Origin: Anniella stebbinsi
Lineage: Eukaryota > Chordata > Lepidosauria > Squamata > Anniellidae
Reading direction: 5' to 3'
Length of the DNA: 64,000 nt
Assembly (NCBI GenBank): GCA_029215795.1
Contig: JARDYH010000001.1
Location: forward strand, 119,438,533 to 119,502,532
In this document: one piece after another, positions 44,605-55,041 of the stretch
Numbering within the stretch: the stretch's first letter is position 1
Layout: every line of letters starts with the position of its first letter
Notes under the pieces: model-generated
Database searches by the model: none
What the model saw: the letters and a program-made list of their open reading frames with translations, nothing else
Told to the model about the DNA's origin: nothing
Position numbers and translations under genes: made by a program

Positions 44605-45423
44605 ATGGAAAATAAATTAAGATTGATAATTTTAAATGTTAATGGGCTGGCTAGTGTTGTTAAAAGGAAAAGGATTGAAGGGTTGTTGAATAAAAAGAAA
44701 GCTGATGTAATATTTTTACAAGAAACTCATCAAAAGGAAGATGGTATAAATGAGCTAAAAATGAGGAATGTGGGGGTATATGAGAATGTGGGGGTATATG
44801 AGAAAGCAAGAGGAATTGCGATAATAATTTCTAAAAAATGTGCATTTAACGTGGTTAAAGTGGTAAGGGATGTTCTGGGTAGATTTATTATTTTACATTG
44901 TTCTATGGGGGATGAAAAATATGTATTGGTTAATGTTTATGCTCCAAATGAAAAGCAAACAGAATTTTATGATAAAGTGTATAGAAAAATGGGGAATGTA
45001 GAGAGAGCAAATATTGTAATGGCAGGAGACTTTAATATGGAGATGGATAAAATGAAAGATAGAGATAATACAAAAGGTATTAGGAAAATGGGTTTAGCTA
45101 AGGTAGTGGAAGAAAAAGAATTGAAAGATGTATGGAGATTAGTGAAAGGGGAGGAAAAGAAATATACCTTTTATTCGCCAAAATATAAGAGTTTTTCCAG
45201 GATTGATTATATATTTATTTCAAAGAATATGATTTCTAAGATTTTGGATTGTGAAATAGGAGTAATTAAGGTCTCAGACCATGCATTAATAAGCATGGAT
45301 ATGGAAATAAAGAAAGATTACAGAGAAGCAAAAAGGTGGAGACTGGATAGTAATATTGTAAATTATAAAAAATATTGTGGAAAAAATGAAAATGGAAATA
45401 CAGACTATATGGGAAATAAATGA
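44605..45423 (+). pseudogene. L1 ORF2 endonuclease domain (frameshifted at end)
   Basis: The likely start is the ATG at 44605, just before the first conserved strand. An apurinic-type endonuclease is complete in order: ILNVNGLA, DVIFLQETHQ, VNVYAPN, VMAGDFNM, FSRIDYIFIS and SDHALISMDM, containing the expected catalytic Asn, Glu, Asp and His positions. A tandem NVGVYE repeat (44767-44804) is a small in-frame duplication. The frame then runs off in an A-rich tract near 45380, where ORF2 continues in the next frame. The enzyme nicks target DNA at T/A-rich sites. Confidence 0.88.
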
Positions 45424-45691
45424 AACAGGGATAAATTCGCAGGGGATAGTTTGGGACATGATGAAAGCAGTAGTAAGAGGGATATGTATTAGAGAATCGT
45501 GTAAATTCAAAAGACAACAAGAAGCACATAGTAAAAAGATTGAAGAGGAGATTAAGGAATTAGAGGAACAATTTAGAATAAATAAAGATAAGCATATATA
45601 TGCCCAACTCCAAGCAAAAAAGAAAAAATTTGAGGAAAAGGATAGAGAGAGTCCAAAAAGAATTAATATACCTGAAAAGAAACTTTTTTGA
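45377..45691 (+). pseudogene. L1 ORF2 linker between endonuclease and RT
   Basis: Charged, Lys/Glu-rich linker (IEEEIKELEEQFRINKDK), as between endonuclease and RT in L1 ORF2. It continues the 44605 frame after a one-base shift and is shifted again at about 45640 into the frame of the RT. Confidence 0.75.
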
Positions 45692-46505
45692 ATATAGTAA
45701 TAAAAATTCTAAAATGCTGGCAAGGTCAACGCAATCAAAGAAAGAGAAAAATATAATAGGGATAATTAAAGACAAAACTGGGAAAAGTTGCAATTTAATG
45801 AAAGATAAATTAAAAATATTTGAAGATTTTTATCAGAAACTGTATACATCAGAAGCGGGTCCACAGACAAGGATACGGGAATATGTAGAGAAGAACTGGA
45901 AGATAAAATTACAAGATAAGGAGAGAGATTATATGGAGGCATTTGTGACTGAAAAAGAAATAGTAGGAATTATTGATAAATTGAAAGGAGGGAAATCTCC
46001 AGGAGTAGATGGATTGGGGCCAGAATATTATAAGATATTTAAAGAGCTTTTAGTGCCGAAAATGAAAAAACTGTATAACAATATAATAAATGGAGAGAAG
46101 ACCCCGCCATCGTGGGAACATTCATTGGTAATATTAATCCTGAAACCAGATAAGGATTTAACGGACCCAGCATCATATAGACCTATTTCTTTAATTAATC
46201 AAGATTCTAAAATATTCACAGCAATTATGGCAACGATACTGAATACTTTTATAAACAAGTATATAAAAAAGGATCAATGCGGTTTTATTCCAGGGAGGCA
46301 AATGTCCAATTTAATAGGGAGAGTATTGAATATAATAAATGTTATTAAAAGAAGGAATTTAAAAGCAGGGTTGATAGCCTTAGACATTTTCAAAGCCTTA
46401 GATTGCGTGGAACGGCCAGTGTTAAAGATTATTATAAAGAGATTTGGTTTTGGAGAAAGGTTTATAGGAGTGATTAATCAGCTTTATGCAAATAATAAGG
46501 TGTAG
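45600..46505 (+). pseudogene. L1 ORF2 reverse transcriptase, N-terminal part
   Basis: NFFEYSNKNSKMLAR precedes the RT. Then come IIDKLKGGKSPGVDGLGPEY (fingers), WEHSLVILILKPDKD, ASYRPISLINQDSKIFTAIM, DQCGFIPGRQM and GLIALDIFKALDCVE, which is motif A with its catalytic Asp retained. The frame ends at 46505 and the protein continues a few bases later in another frame. Confidence 0.88.
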
Positions 46506-46510
46506 TACTG

Positions 46511-47332
46511 GTGAATGATGGAATAACACAACAAATTACCTTAGCCCGGGGAACAAGACAAGGGTGTCCTCTCTCCCCAATATTATTTGCGATAGTCATA
46601 GAAATATTGGCAAATGTAATTAGGGATGATGAGAGATTGAAGGGGATAGGAGGGGAAGAAAAAAATAAAATAAAAATTAATACGTTTGCAGATGATACTT
46701 TATTGACATTAGAAAACCCGAGGGGTAGTATAGAAGAAATAAAACAACATTTGAGAGAATTTGGAGAGAATACAGGACTACAGGTAAATTGGGGGAAATC
46801 AGAAATGATGTTATTTAATTATGATAAAGAAGAAAGGGAGGAGTGCAGTTTAAAATTAGATTTTAAGATTAAAAATGTAGTGCGCTATTTAGGAGTTCAA
46901 ATTACGAAAGATTTAGAAAAGTTAGAGGAAATAAATTTTAGAAGTTTAAAAAAACAGATAATGAAGAAGTTAGAGGCTTATAGGAAATTAAAGCATTCAT
47001 GGTTTGGTAGAATAGCGGTTATTAAAATGAAAATATTACCAAAGATTAACTTTTTGTTTAGAATGTTACCAATTAAAATAACAGAAGTAGAAATAAGAAG
47101 TTGGCAAAGCGTGATAAATAACTACTGTAACGGAGATAGAAAAGCAAGAATTAATAAAACGAAATGGTATAAGATTCAAAGGGAAGGAGGGTTGGGACTC
47201 CCGAATATAAAGATGTATTATATAGCTAATCAGTTGAGATATGTTATAAATAGTATAATAGGGAAAGAGGATTTAGAATGGCTAGAGAATCAGACAGGAG
47301 AAATAGAGTTAGGTTTACAAAAAAATTTTTAG
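46511..47332 (+). pseudogene. L1 ORF2 reverse transcriptase, C-terminal part
   Basis: Begins just after the frameshift. It contains ITLARGTRQGCPLSPILFAI (motif B), INTFADDTLL (motif C, both Asp retained), LREFGENTGLQVNWGKSEMM and VVRYLGVQI. Further on lies the thumb-like region (KHSWFGRIAVIKMKILPKIN, FRMLP). Because the catalytic residues survive, the loss of function is due to frameshifts rather than active-site decay. Confidence 0.88.
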
Positions 47333-48444
47333 CAAAATACAAAAGAAACAATTGATAGATATGGAAAATCCCATCTTAAAAAATATTTTAGATATTTGGG
47401 GAAAGTATAAAAAGAAATTAATTCCAGGAATTTCTCCTTTAGCCCCAGTTGTTTTGTTGAAGAACTTCCCAGGTAATTTAAGAAGAGAACTGGAAGGGTT
47501 ATTGAGGGGAAAAAATAATTAAAGTGAAAGACTGGATGAAGAGAATGGTTAATAAAAAGCAAATAGAAGAAGTTTTAAGAGGACAAAAAATATGGTTTAA
47601 GTGTATACAATTGGAACAATGGACACAGAAATGGAAAAAGAAAAATAAGGAATGTAGAAAGGAAACAAGGTTTGAAAAGTTAATTGAGTTAAGAGAGAAG
47701 GAGGGGGAAAATAAAAGTAAAAAAGGTATAATAAGTGAAATATATAATATATTGTTAGAAGAGGGAGTGCAACAAGAAATTTTGAAAACATTCTGGGAAG
47801 ATGATTTAGCAAAACAAATTACTGAGGATAACTGGAGGAAAATATGGGAACTAAGAACTTTAAAGTTGTTATCAATAAGGATAAAAGAAAATCATTATAA
47901 AATAATTTGGAGATGGTATCTCACTCCCGTAAGATTCCATCAGATAGATAAAAAAAAATTCAATACTATGTTGGAGGGGCTGTCAGGAAGTGGAAATGTC
48001 CCACACCACATTTCCATATGTGGTGGACATGTGAGTATGTACAAAATTTTGGGAAAAGGGTTTTTAAAGAAATAAGTGAAATATTGGCTAATCAAGTGGA
48101 AGCAAGTCCAAACATAGCTTTATTGTCAATGTTTGAGAAAGAATATGGGAATAAAAGCATAACAGAATTGATAAAAAAATCTCCTGACACTGGCTAGATT
48201 AATGATAGCGAAGAATTGGAAAATACAAGGGAATTATAGTATAGAAGAATGGTATAAAGGGGCGTGGGATATTGCAACTAATGATAGACTAACAAGTAAA
48301 ATGAAAGTTAGGTTGGGATTATCCAAAAAGAATGATTTTGATAGTATTTGGGGACCATTTATAGATTATGTTTTAATAAAGGGGAGAGGTTGTACACCTT
48401 CAAAAGAATCTTTGCAATTTTGGAAAAAATGTATAATATATTAG
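47333..48444 (+). pseudogene. L1 ORF2 C-terminal region, decayed
   Basis: Three frames follow one another: an unstarted piece after 47333, 47524-48075 (basic and charged, with WRWYLTPVRFHQIDK then VPHHISICGG in place of the usual Cys/His cluster), and 48202-48444 (EEWYKGAWDIATNDRLTSKM). The C-terminal Cys/His motif is not intact. The 3' untranslated region runs to about 48535. Confidence 0.7.
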
Positions 48445-49487
48445 AGCAATGTAGGTCTCAAGGGTAGGGGAGCACGGGGGGATGTTAAGGTTCTGGTTAT
48501 GTATTATGTTTATTTTATGTATTATATGTTGAAATTAAAAAAAAATTAAAAAGTCTACACAAGCCAAGGCAGCAGCGATCAAGGTGAGGGGGGAGGGGGG
48601 AGAGTTAGGGCCCACAAGTCCCACCTCCACCCTCGCAAGTCCCCCCTCCCCACAGCCTTCCCCACTCACCTCCAGCACTGCCCTGTCAAGGACTTCCTGC
48701 CCCTACTTTGTAGTAACCCCGTTTCCAGGCTGGGGAGGCTGCTGCAAGCGGCACTGCGGGCAAGGACCAGGGCGGCAATGGATGTGAGTGGGGAGGCCAA
48801 GTCGCTGAGGGGGGCGCATGCCTCTGCCCGGCTCTCCACGCTCTTCCCTTTCTGCTTATTGTTTCTTCCTCCTCCCCACCGCCGCCGCCACTCCTCCCTC
48901 GCCTGGGCCCCGCTACCGCCTCTGCCTGCCCCCGCCCACCCCGCTCTTTCTCTCTCACCCCTTCCTAGGATTCGGCGGCGGTGGCAGCAGTAGAGAAGGT
49001 CTGGAAACGCAGCGTTTCCACGAAGTAGGCTGCAATCCTGCGCAATGGTGGCGAGGACTAGGGCGTGATGGAGGTGAGTGGGGAGGCCAAGTCGCTAGGG
49101 GAGGATATGCAGGCCCCCGCTGCCACAGCCGCTGCCTCTGCCCAGCTCTCCACGCCCTTCCCTTCCTTCCCCTTCCCTTTCCTTCCTGCTTCTTCCTCCT
49201 CGCTGCCGCTGCCGCCACTCCTCCCTCGCCTGGGCCCTGCTACCACCTACCGTATTTCTTTGATTCTAAGATGCACTTTTTTCAAATATAAATGTGTCTG
49301 AAAATGGGGTGCATCTTAGAATTGACTCAAAGCTTTTTACCTATTGGTGGCCCTGAAATTAAGGTGCGCCTTAGATTCGATGGTGTCTTAGATTCGATGA
49401 AATACGGTAATACACATCATCGGCGCACAGGGAACAGCCGGGGGCCATCCCAGGCAAAAAGCCTGGTGTGTCTTCTCAACAGGGCCT

Positions 49488-49490
49488 CTG

Positions 49491-49524
<34 letters not shown>
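49488..49524. repeat. (CT)n(CA)n microsatellite
   Basis: CT run changing to CA. Confidence 0.9.
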
Positions 49525-49529
49525 TATCT

Positions 49530-50425
49530 GTCAAGGAGAGAAAGACAAAATGGATGCACAATGCCTTTTGATTAGTAGCACTGGGAGCAGTCCAACTGGA
49601 AGCACCCACAGTTAAGCTAACCCCGCCCAACTATGCAACTATGCTTGCTTCATTTCCATGAATATGAGGAGGATGAAAGCCATTTCTAAATTCTTATTGT
49701 ACGATGACTTAATAGGCCAAGGAATCAATAATTTACACAAGTAAAAAGATGAAGTAAATGAAACAAAAATTAACCTCTAGGTAATACGTTTTCAACTTTC
49801 TGTAACCTTAATTAGAATGCATAGTCAAACCAGAACTGCCCTTTCAAATCTTTATCAGACGTCTCTAATATTGATATTAAAATAGAAGTGTGTGAAGCAT
49901 AGGGTTTGATCTGATTAGGATCAGCATTCGCTTCAGCATTCTTTAAAGAAGCATATGGAAAGAAATCTACAACGAGAAAAGACAGAGGTGTTTTAAAATA
50001 GAAAATCAATAGTTCTCAAGTCTTTTCCTTTTCTATTATCACAATTATCAAGTGAAAATGATAAGAAAACGAAAATTTACAGTAAACACTATGGTCCCAG
50101 TCTAGCTCAAATTTCTTGTATTTATGTCTCATTGAAAATAATGGGACAAGCTTCTCACAAATAACTTAAGCTCAACTGATTTCAAAAGGATGTAAACATG
50201 ATTCATAATTTGAAACAAATACCCAAATACCAAGCATTGTTTCTGAAGTTTTATACAAATAGTTGTCCTGTGAACAAAGTTCTATTTCAGAATACATATA
50301 TTCTGAAAACTTTCTCATTAATTAAGTGTGTGCTTTTCCCCTATAATCTCACACTGGTCACTTCCTCTCATAACAAACTAAATTCGTGAGTGCCAACCAG
50401 ACACTAGGCAAAATGGAACCATATT
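49530..50425. other. No gene seen
   Basis: No recognisable feature. A weak match to the actcagaagtaag repeat near 50095-50170 was not strong enough to call. Confidence 0.45.
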
Positions 50426-50472
50426 GAGCCTATCTACACTACTGCTTTTTAAAGCGTAGTGTAGATAGGCTC
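50426..50472. mobile_element. Minimal hairpin MITE, gagcctatctacac type
   Basis: 47 bp, almost entirely two arms: gagcctatctacacta and tagtgtagataggctc around a short AT centre. It looks like a deleted form of the family at 53568 and 37764. Confidence 0.75.
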
Positions 50473-50756
50473 TGAGAAACAAGAAGAAGGGATCAAAATG
50501 AGCCATTTCTACAGGAAGCTAAAACCCCATGCCCTTACCCAGGCTTCTGTTTATGGATTCCTATCAGGATTAAGATCAGCATTTTCACATGGTTTCATCT
50601 GTATTTTTTCCTCCTGGGGAAGTTCTATGTGTTTAATTATAAAGCCACTAGATGGTGATACAATATAGCGCAACTGTAGAAATTCACTTGAAATTTATCC
50701 CACTTTGAAGTCTCTTTTTCCGTACAATATTACAGGGAAAGCCAAATGTAGAAATG

Positions 50757-50903
50757 CTCAGAGTCTTGTGGCACTTTAAAGACTAACAAATTTATTCTGG
50801 CAGAAGCTTTCATAAGAATGAATTTGTTCATCTTTAAGATGCCACAAAATTCTTCTTTGCTTTTGCTGTGATAGACAAACATGGCTACCCTCTGGAAAAT
50901 GAT
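50757..50903. repeat. Dispersed repeat (cttgtggcactttaaagact)
   Basis: Contains cttgtggcactttaaagact, aacaaatttattctggcaga, agctttcataag, then gatgccacaaaattcttct and gacaaacatggctaccctct. I know this phrase from many amniote genomes but cannot assign a class from sequence alone. Confidence 0.55.
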
Positions 50904-51269
50904 CCAGGAAAACCTGAGGTTTGCCAAAGAACAAAAGAACATTTAAAAATCCAAGGGCACAGCCCTCTAGCCCTCCCCAAAGATCAGCCCAATGAAGATG
51001 GAGTTTGCTAATAGCCATTATCAGTTGAAAAATAAAAAATGGGTTGGCTAGAATGGCCTTTTGAGCCTCTTGCAGCTTAAAATATCCTAGAGGAGGGTGT
51101 GCTTGGTGGGCTAGTACCCTGAACAGGAAGACTCCAGTTAGGGAATGAGAATATAGTAGTCACTGGGATGATCCAGTATGCTGCCAAAATATGGAGGTCT
51201 ACAGAATCGTCTGTAGTGACTGCAGATATTGGTGCCAGCAACATGGGAGGAGGGGGTCAAGCTCATAAG

Positions 51270-51575
51270 AACCTAAAAAGCACCATGCTGGATCAGACCA
51301 AGGGCTCATCTAGTCCATCACTCTGTTCACACAGTGGCCAACCAGCTGTCGACCAGGAACCCACAAGCAAGACACAGGTGCAACAGCACCTTCCTACCCA
51401 TTTGCCCCAGCAACTGGTGTACATAGGCTTACTGCTTCTGATCCTAGAGGTAGCACATAACCATCAGGACTAGTAGCCATTGACAGACTTCTTCTCCAGG
51501 AACTTATCCATCCCCTTGTAAAGCCATCACTACATCTTGTGGTAGAGAATTCCATAGTTTAACTATGCACCAGTT
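51270..51575 (-). mobile_element. CR1-group LINE 3' end
   Basis: Reversed copy: aagcaccatgctggatcaga, caagggctcatctagtccat, acagtggccaaccagctgtc, and cttctccaggaacttatcca, ending in the coding remnant ttgtggtagagaattccata (LWNSLP region). Same family as 24790-25402. Confidence 0.8.
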
Positions 51576-51579
51576 AGTC

Positions 51580-52108
51580 ATGCAACCACAGTCACTAATC
51601 ACTCAGCACAATTTCCCCCACAGGGTGTTGGTAAAGCTAGAATACTGCTCTGGGCAGTAAATAACTCCCTGGTTGGTATCTGTCTTGTCTTAATCTATAG
51701 AGTGGATGAATCAAAACACAGCGCTCCTGTTACCTTATTGAAAGAGGCCCTCTCAGGTTGGGAAGTAGGTTCCCTTTTACCTATTTTGCTCTCTTTGGCT
51801 CCCATACAGGAGTGGCTGGCTGAGGTCCATAATAAAGGGAGGTCTTTAACAAAGCTTCTGTTGCTGTTGATTGTGAGGAGGAAAAGGTTCAAGAGTCCTT
51901 TGCACTGAATTCAGAAAATGGCTCAGGTACATAATAGATCCTTGTGTCTGGGGACTCAGGTGGAAAATTAGAGCCATAACTCCCAGCATGCCCTAGCCAG
52001 CCTCAAGACATTCATTGCCCCATCCCTCAACTATAGAAGTTATAGGCATCAGGGCACTCATTGCCCCACTCCTCAACTTTAACACAAGCAAACAAACAAC
52101 CTGATCCC
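51580..52108. other. No gene seen
   Basis: No recognisable feature. Confidence 0.5.

Positions 52109-52151
<43 letters not shown>
52109..52151. repeat. (ATT)n microsatellite at LINE 3' end
   Basis: Pure ATT array directly adjoining the L2-type element, as at 40604-40650, consistent with the element's own 3' tail. Confidence 0.9.
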
Positions 52152-52575
52152 TTATATCCTGCCTTTTACTGGGACTCAAGGCGGCTTTACAAATTAAAAC
52201 ATGTACAGTTAAAAACAGATAGAGATATACAAAAAATTAAAATATAATTAATCATAGTACAATTTTTAAATATTTAAAACATTTAAAAACATTTAAAATA
52301 TGAATAATTTTAAAAATCCAATATATAAACACTACATCAACAAAGGTCCAAATTACTCCCCAAAGCCCGGCCGAAACAGAAAAGGTTTAGCCTGCCTCCG
52401 AACGCACACCAAGGAAGGAGCCAGTCTAGTTTCCCTGGAAAGGGAGTTCCAGAGCCCCAGGGCAGCCACCGAGAAGGCCCTCTCCCGCATTCCCACCAGG
52501 TGTGCCTGTGATGGTGGTAGGACTGAGAGAAGGGCCTCCCCTGAAGATCTCAGAGGACAGTCAGGCTTCTCTCCA
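52152..52575 (-). mobile_element. L2-type LINE, 5'-truncated, second subfamily
   Basis: The 3' untranslated part on the minus strand (52152-52352) has ttgtaaagccgccttgagtc and an A/T-rich body. Upstream lies a coding remnant. The sequence differs from the family at 1181, 40356 and 62690, so at least two L2-type subfamilies are present. Confidence 0.75.
52353..52560 (-). pseudogene. L2-type ORF2 C-terminal fragment
   Basis: The minus-strand reading gives RAFSVAALGLWNSLSRETR, then LAPSLVCVRRQAKPFLFRPG, ending at TAA near 52353. The AFSVAA...LWNSL and FRRQ.K.FLF pattern is the L2 C-terminus. Only the last 65 or so residues remain. Confidence 0.75.
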
Positions 52576-52579
52576 TGCT

Positions 52580-53567
52580 CAAGCTACCAGTAATATTGGC
52601 ACAGAGGCACGAAGATGAAAGATTACTGTAAACAGTATTTCTTTTCCTGGAAGTTTCATATATTATTGTACAGGAAAAAGGGTTAATTTTACAGTCTACA
52701 GTCATCAAACTCACTTTAAAGAGAAATGACACATGCCACCATCCTGCAACCTTTGCTGCTTGCAAAGAGCAAAGGGGCTTGCTCCAAGCCATCAATTCAG
52801 AAAGAGAAGCAGATGAACTACCTAATAAACAATAAAAATCAGATCATAAAACATTATTGTCAATATGTCAGTGAGCTGGTAACCACTGAAGGTTGACTAA
52901 GAAAGGGGTCATACAATTTGATTTCTTATTCCCAACAAGGCCATGAGCAGATGAGCTTTTTTCAGGATAAGTGAGACTTTATAGATCCTGTCCTGGGAAG
53001 GAGTCATATATTAGAGCCATCCATTCGCCTAGCATAAACTGAGCTTTAAGAACAAAGGGCTGGCAATTTGGAAAGTAAATGTGAATATAATTATGCAGGT
53101 AAACGTATTGGTAACCATGTGCACCCACTTTTTTCTCAGTGTCATAATATTGAATGTGGTCTGCAAGCACTGGAAAACAATTGTAAATAAAATTGTACAG
53201 GTAATTGAAAAGCAAAACTCATTTTGGTTTAATGAAAATAATATGTATGTCAGGCCATGTTGACTTCTTGAAAACAAGATGACCGATGAAAAAGAAGTGA
53301 TCCAGTAAAATGCAAAAATGCAAAAATGCAGAACACAAGTCCTTTTTCTTTTGTTTTTTTATGGCTGTGTGTCTTCCTTGAGTTCACTTGCATGCAATAC
53401 AAGGTTTATCAGCATGCAATACAAGGTTTAAATTCTTGAGAATCTCAGATTATGTATCTGTGATCATACTCAGAAATAAAGAGGCATGACATGAGTAAAC
53501 CAGGGACACAACTTTATAATTTTACAATTATACATTACAAACTGTAATGGCAGTAGCTGTTATCTAG
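52580..53567. other. No gene seen
   Basis: No feature recognised; a short direct repeat (atgcaatacaaggttta) occurs twice at about 53392-53432. Confidence 0.45.
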
Positions 53568-53656
53568 GAGCCTATCTACACTACTGCTTTAAAGTGGTTT
53601 ATAACAGTTTTAAACTGGTTAATAACTGGTTTTAAAGCAGTAGTGTAGATAGGCTC
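53568..53656. mobile_element. Hairpin MITE, gagcctatctacac type
   Basis: The outer 26 bases on each side are perfect complements (gagcctatctacactactgc...). The centre has ggtttataacagttttaaac and ggttaataactggtt. At 89 bp it is the best-preserved copy of the family. Flanks do not show a clear target duplication. Confidence 0.85.
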
Positions 53657-54019
53657 TTGGTGAGTCTCACAGGGTCCTGAATTCAGGCAAAGTGCACTGA
53701 CTGTCCCTGTGTTAAGGTGGCAAGGACCTGTAGGTGTCAAGAATTTTTCCTGAATGTAGAGAAGCCCAAAGTGTGGCAAACTGAAAGACAGGCAGATCTG
53801 AACTCACAGGACACAATGCACCAGGATTTTCTCCTGAGTAAGCCCCACTAAAATGATGAAAAGCTGTGAAATACTTTGCACATTGAGCTTAGCTGACGAT
53901 ATTGGAAAGTTCTGTGACACTGTAAAGGGTTCCCCCCCCCCACCAAAGAGAAACTATTTGCGAAGCGAGTGATGAGAAATGAAGAGACGACACCAAATTG
54001 GGATTTAAACATGGGCCAC

Positions 54020-54025
54020 TTTATT
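54020..54025 (-). terminator. Polyadenylation signal of the Ngaro-like element
   Basis: AATAAA on the minus strand (aataataaagtggcccat), about 370 bases after the hydrolase stop codon. Confidence 0.55.
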
Positions 54026-54393
54026 ATTCAAAAGTTAAGCAAAGGGGGAGGAGAACCTAAGCGGGCATTGGCTATGGCCAACTCGGCCATTTTGGGGATC
54101 GGGCGAGACATTCACAGCCCGGGAAGCAGCGCCTGCATTATCGCCGCCCTCCGAGCTCCCTCTATGAGGGGGGAGGTCATCCGGTGTCATCTCCCCTCGT
54201 GCCGCAGGGCTCCGGGTAGACGAGAAGAGTTGACCCCAGAGGCAAGCCCTATCCCCCCAACTGATGCCGCAGGGCTCTCAGTGGTTGGCCTCAGGCTTAA
54301 CCAATCACCCTAACAGTGCCAGCGAATGCTCACCATTAACCAAACGTTAAGAAATGCCCGCACCTACCGCCACAGGGGGGGACAAGTCTCAGC

Positions 54394-55014
54394 TTAGTCC
54401 CCCACTCCCACTCCCCCTTGAAGGATTGCTTCGCGGAGGCCCCCTTGCAAATCAGCTAGAAACAGATCATTACCTAACTGTGACAGGTGTACCCCATCAC
54501 ACCTATACAGCTCCCCCCGAGAGCGGTGAATATTAGGATGCTGGATACTAATGTCCCCGTGCTGCTGCAGCGACTTGAAGATCTCAGTATTGACCCATTT
54601 CTGGGCTCTTTCCAAAGCTAACGGGTTGCCACTGACCCTCCAATACATGCGGGGCAGAATGCAGGACCATATGATCCTTATGCCTGGCCACAGCCGGCGC
54701 AAATGCTGGAAATCAGCCAAAGCTTGCAGTATAAGCGCTTTGCCTTTCAACAGGCCCAAATCATCCCCCCCTAGGTGTATAAGCAAAAATTGTGGGGGAA
54801 GCACAGCGGAATGATACTGCAGCAAGGTGGGTATCAGATTCTCCCACCGCATACCACGCTTCCCGAGCCAGCAAATAGTAGCGTGTTGACTTAAGCCAAA
54901 CTGCGATCCAAAGCTGGAGCTGGATGCCCGTTTCCAAGCCCAAAAGATCATGCTGTGGCCGCATATGGAGACCCACATGGGTGTGGAAGCCACTGGCAGA
55001 TCTAAAACAAACAC
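54394..55014 (-). pseudogene. SGNH (GDSL-type) hydrolase-like ORF of Ngaro element
   Basis: About 206 open residues. Block I-like VSICGHSMIFWA (the Ser of GHS as candidate nucleophile), a middle block HLGGDDLGLL (relatives have Asn-Asp where this reads Asp-Asp), and a C-terminal DGVHLSQLGNDLFL with Asp and His as candidate catalytic partners, are in SGNH order. The frame is open from a GTG, but a good splice-acceptor-like tract (cgtgtttgttttag) lies at its 5' edge, so the true start may be spliced. It lies 27 bases downstream of the recombinase stop. The role in Ngaro elements is unknown to me. Confidence 0.7.
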
Positions 55015-55041
55015 GAAGACGTTAGCACGTGCAGCAATATC

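Larger units (their letters stand above)
42926..48553 (+). mobile_element. Near full-length L1 retrotransposon
   Basis: About 5.6 kb: a 5' untranslated region (42926-43443), ORF1, a G-rich spacer with a GAA array, ORF2 and a 3' region ending in an A-rich tail. Flanks aagcctacacaagc (42912-42925) and aagtctacacaagc (48551-48564) agree at 13 of 14 bases, the expected target duplication of target-primed integration. All domains are present, but ORF1 has one in-frame stop and ORF2 several frameshifts, so the copy is dead although fairly young. Confidence 0.9.
42261..49407. mobile_element. Large foldback element flanked by TA, split by L1
   Basis: The termini ccatatttcctcgattctaa and tcgaatctaag (complement of the right end ...cgatgaaatacgg) are inverted copies. 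The arms, 42261-42915 and 48567-49407, are inverted over several GC-rich blocks; for example 42514-42550 matches the complement of about 48982-49019. The flanking TA (42259-42260, 49408-49409) plus the unoccupied tandem unit at 42187 support a TA target, typical of Tc1/mariner-like elements. The L1 lies at the centre. Apparent Arg/Pro/Ser-rich open frames in the arms are by-products of GC-richness. Confidence 0.8.
41852..49486. mobile_element. Possible outer hAT-like element enclosing the 42-49 kb nest
   Basis: The left edge gggcctgttcagacaac (41852) and the right edge (complement ggccctgttgagaagacac, ending 49486) agree at about 15 of 19 positions. Both edges touch CA/CT microsatellites, so a target duplication cannot be read. 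If real, it contains the tandem units, the TA-flanked foldback and the L1. Confidence 0.35.
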
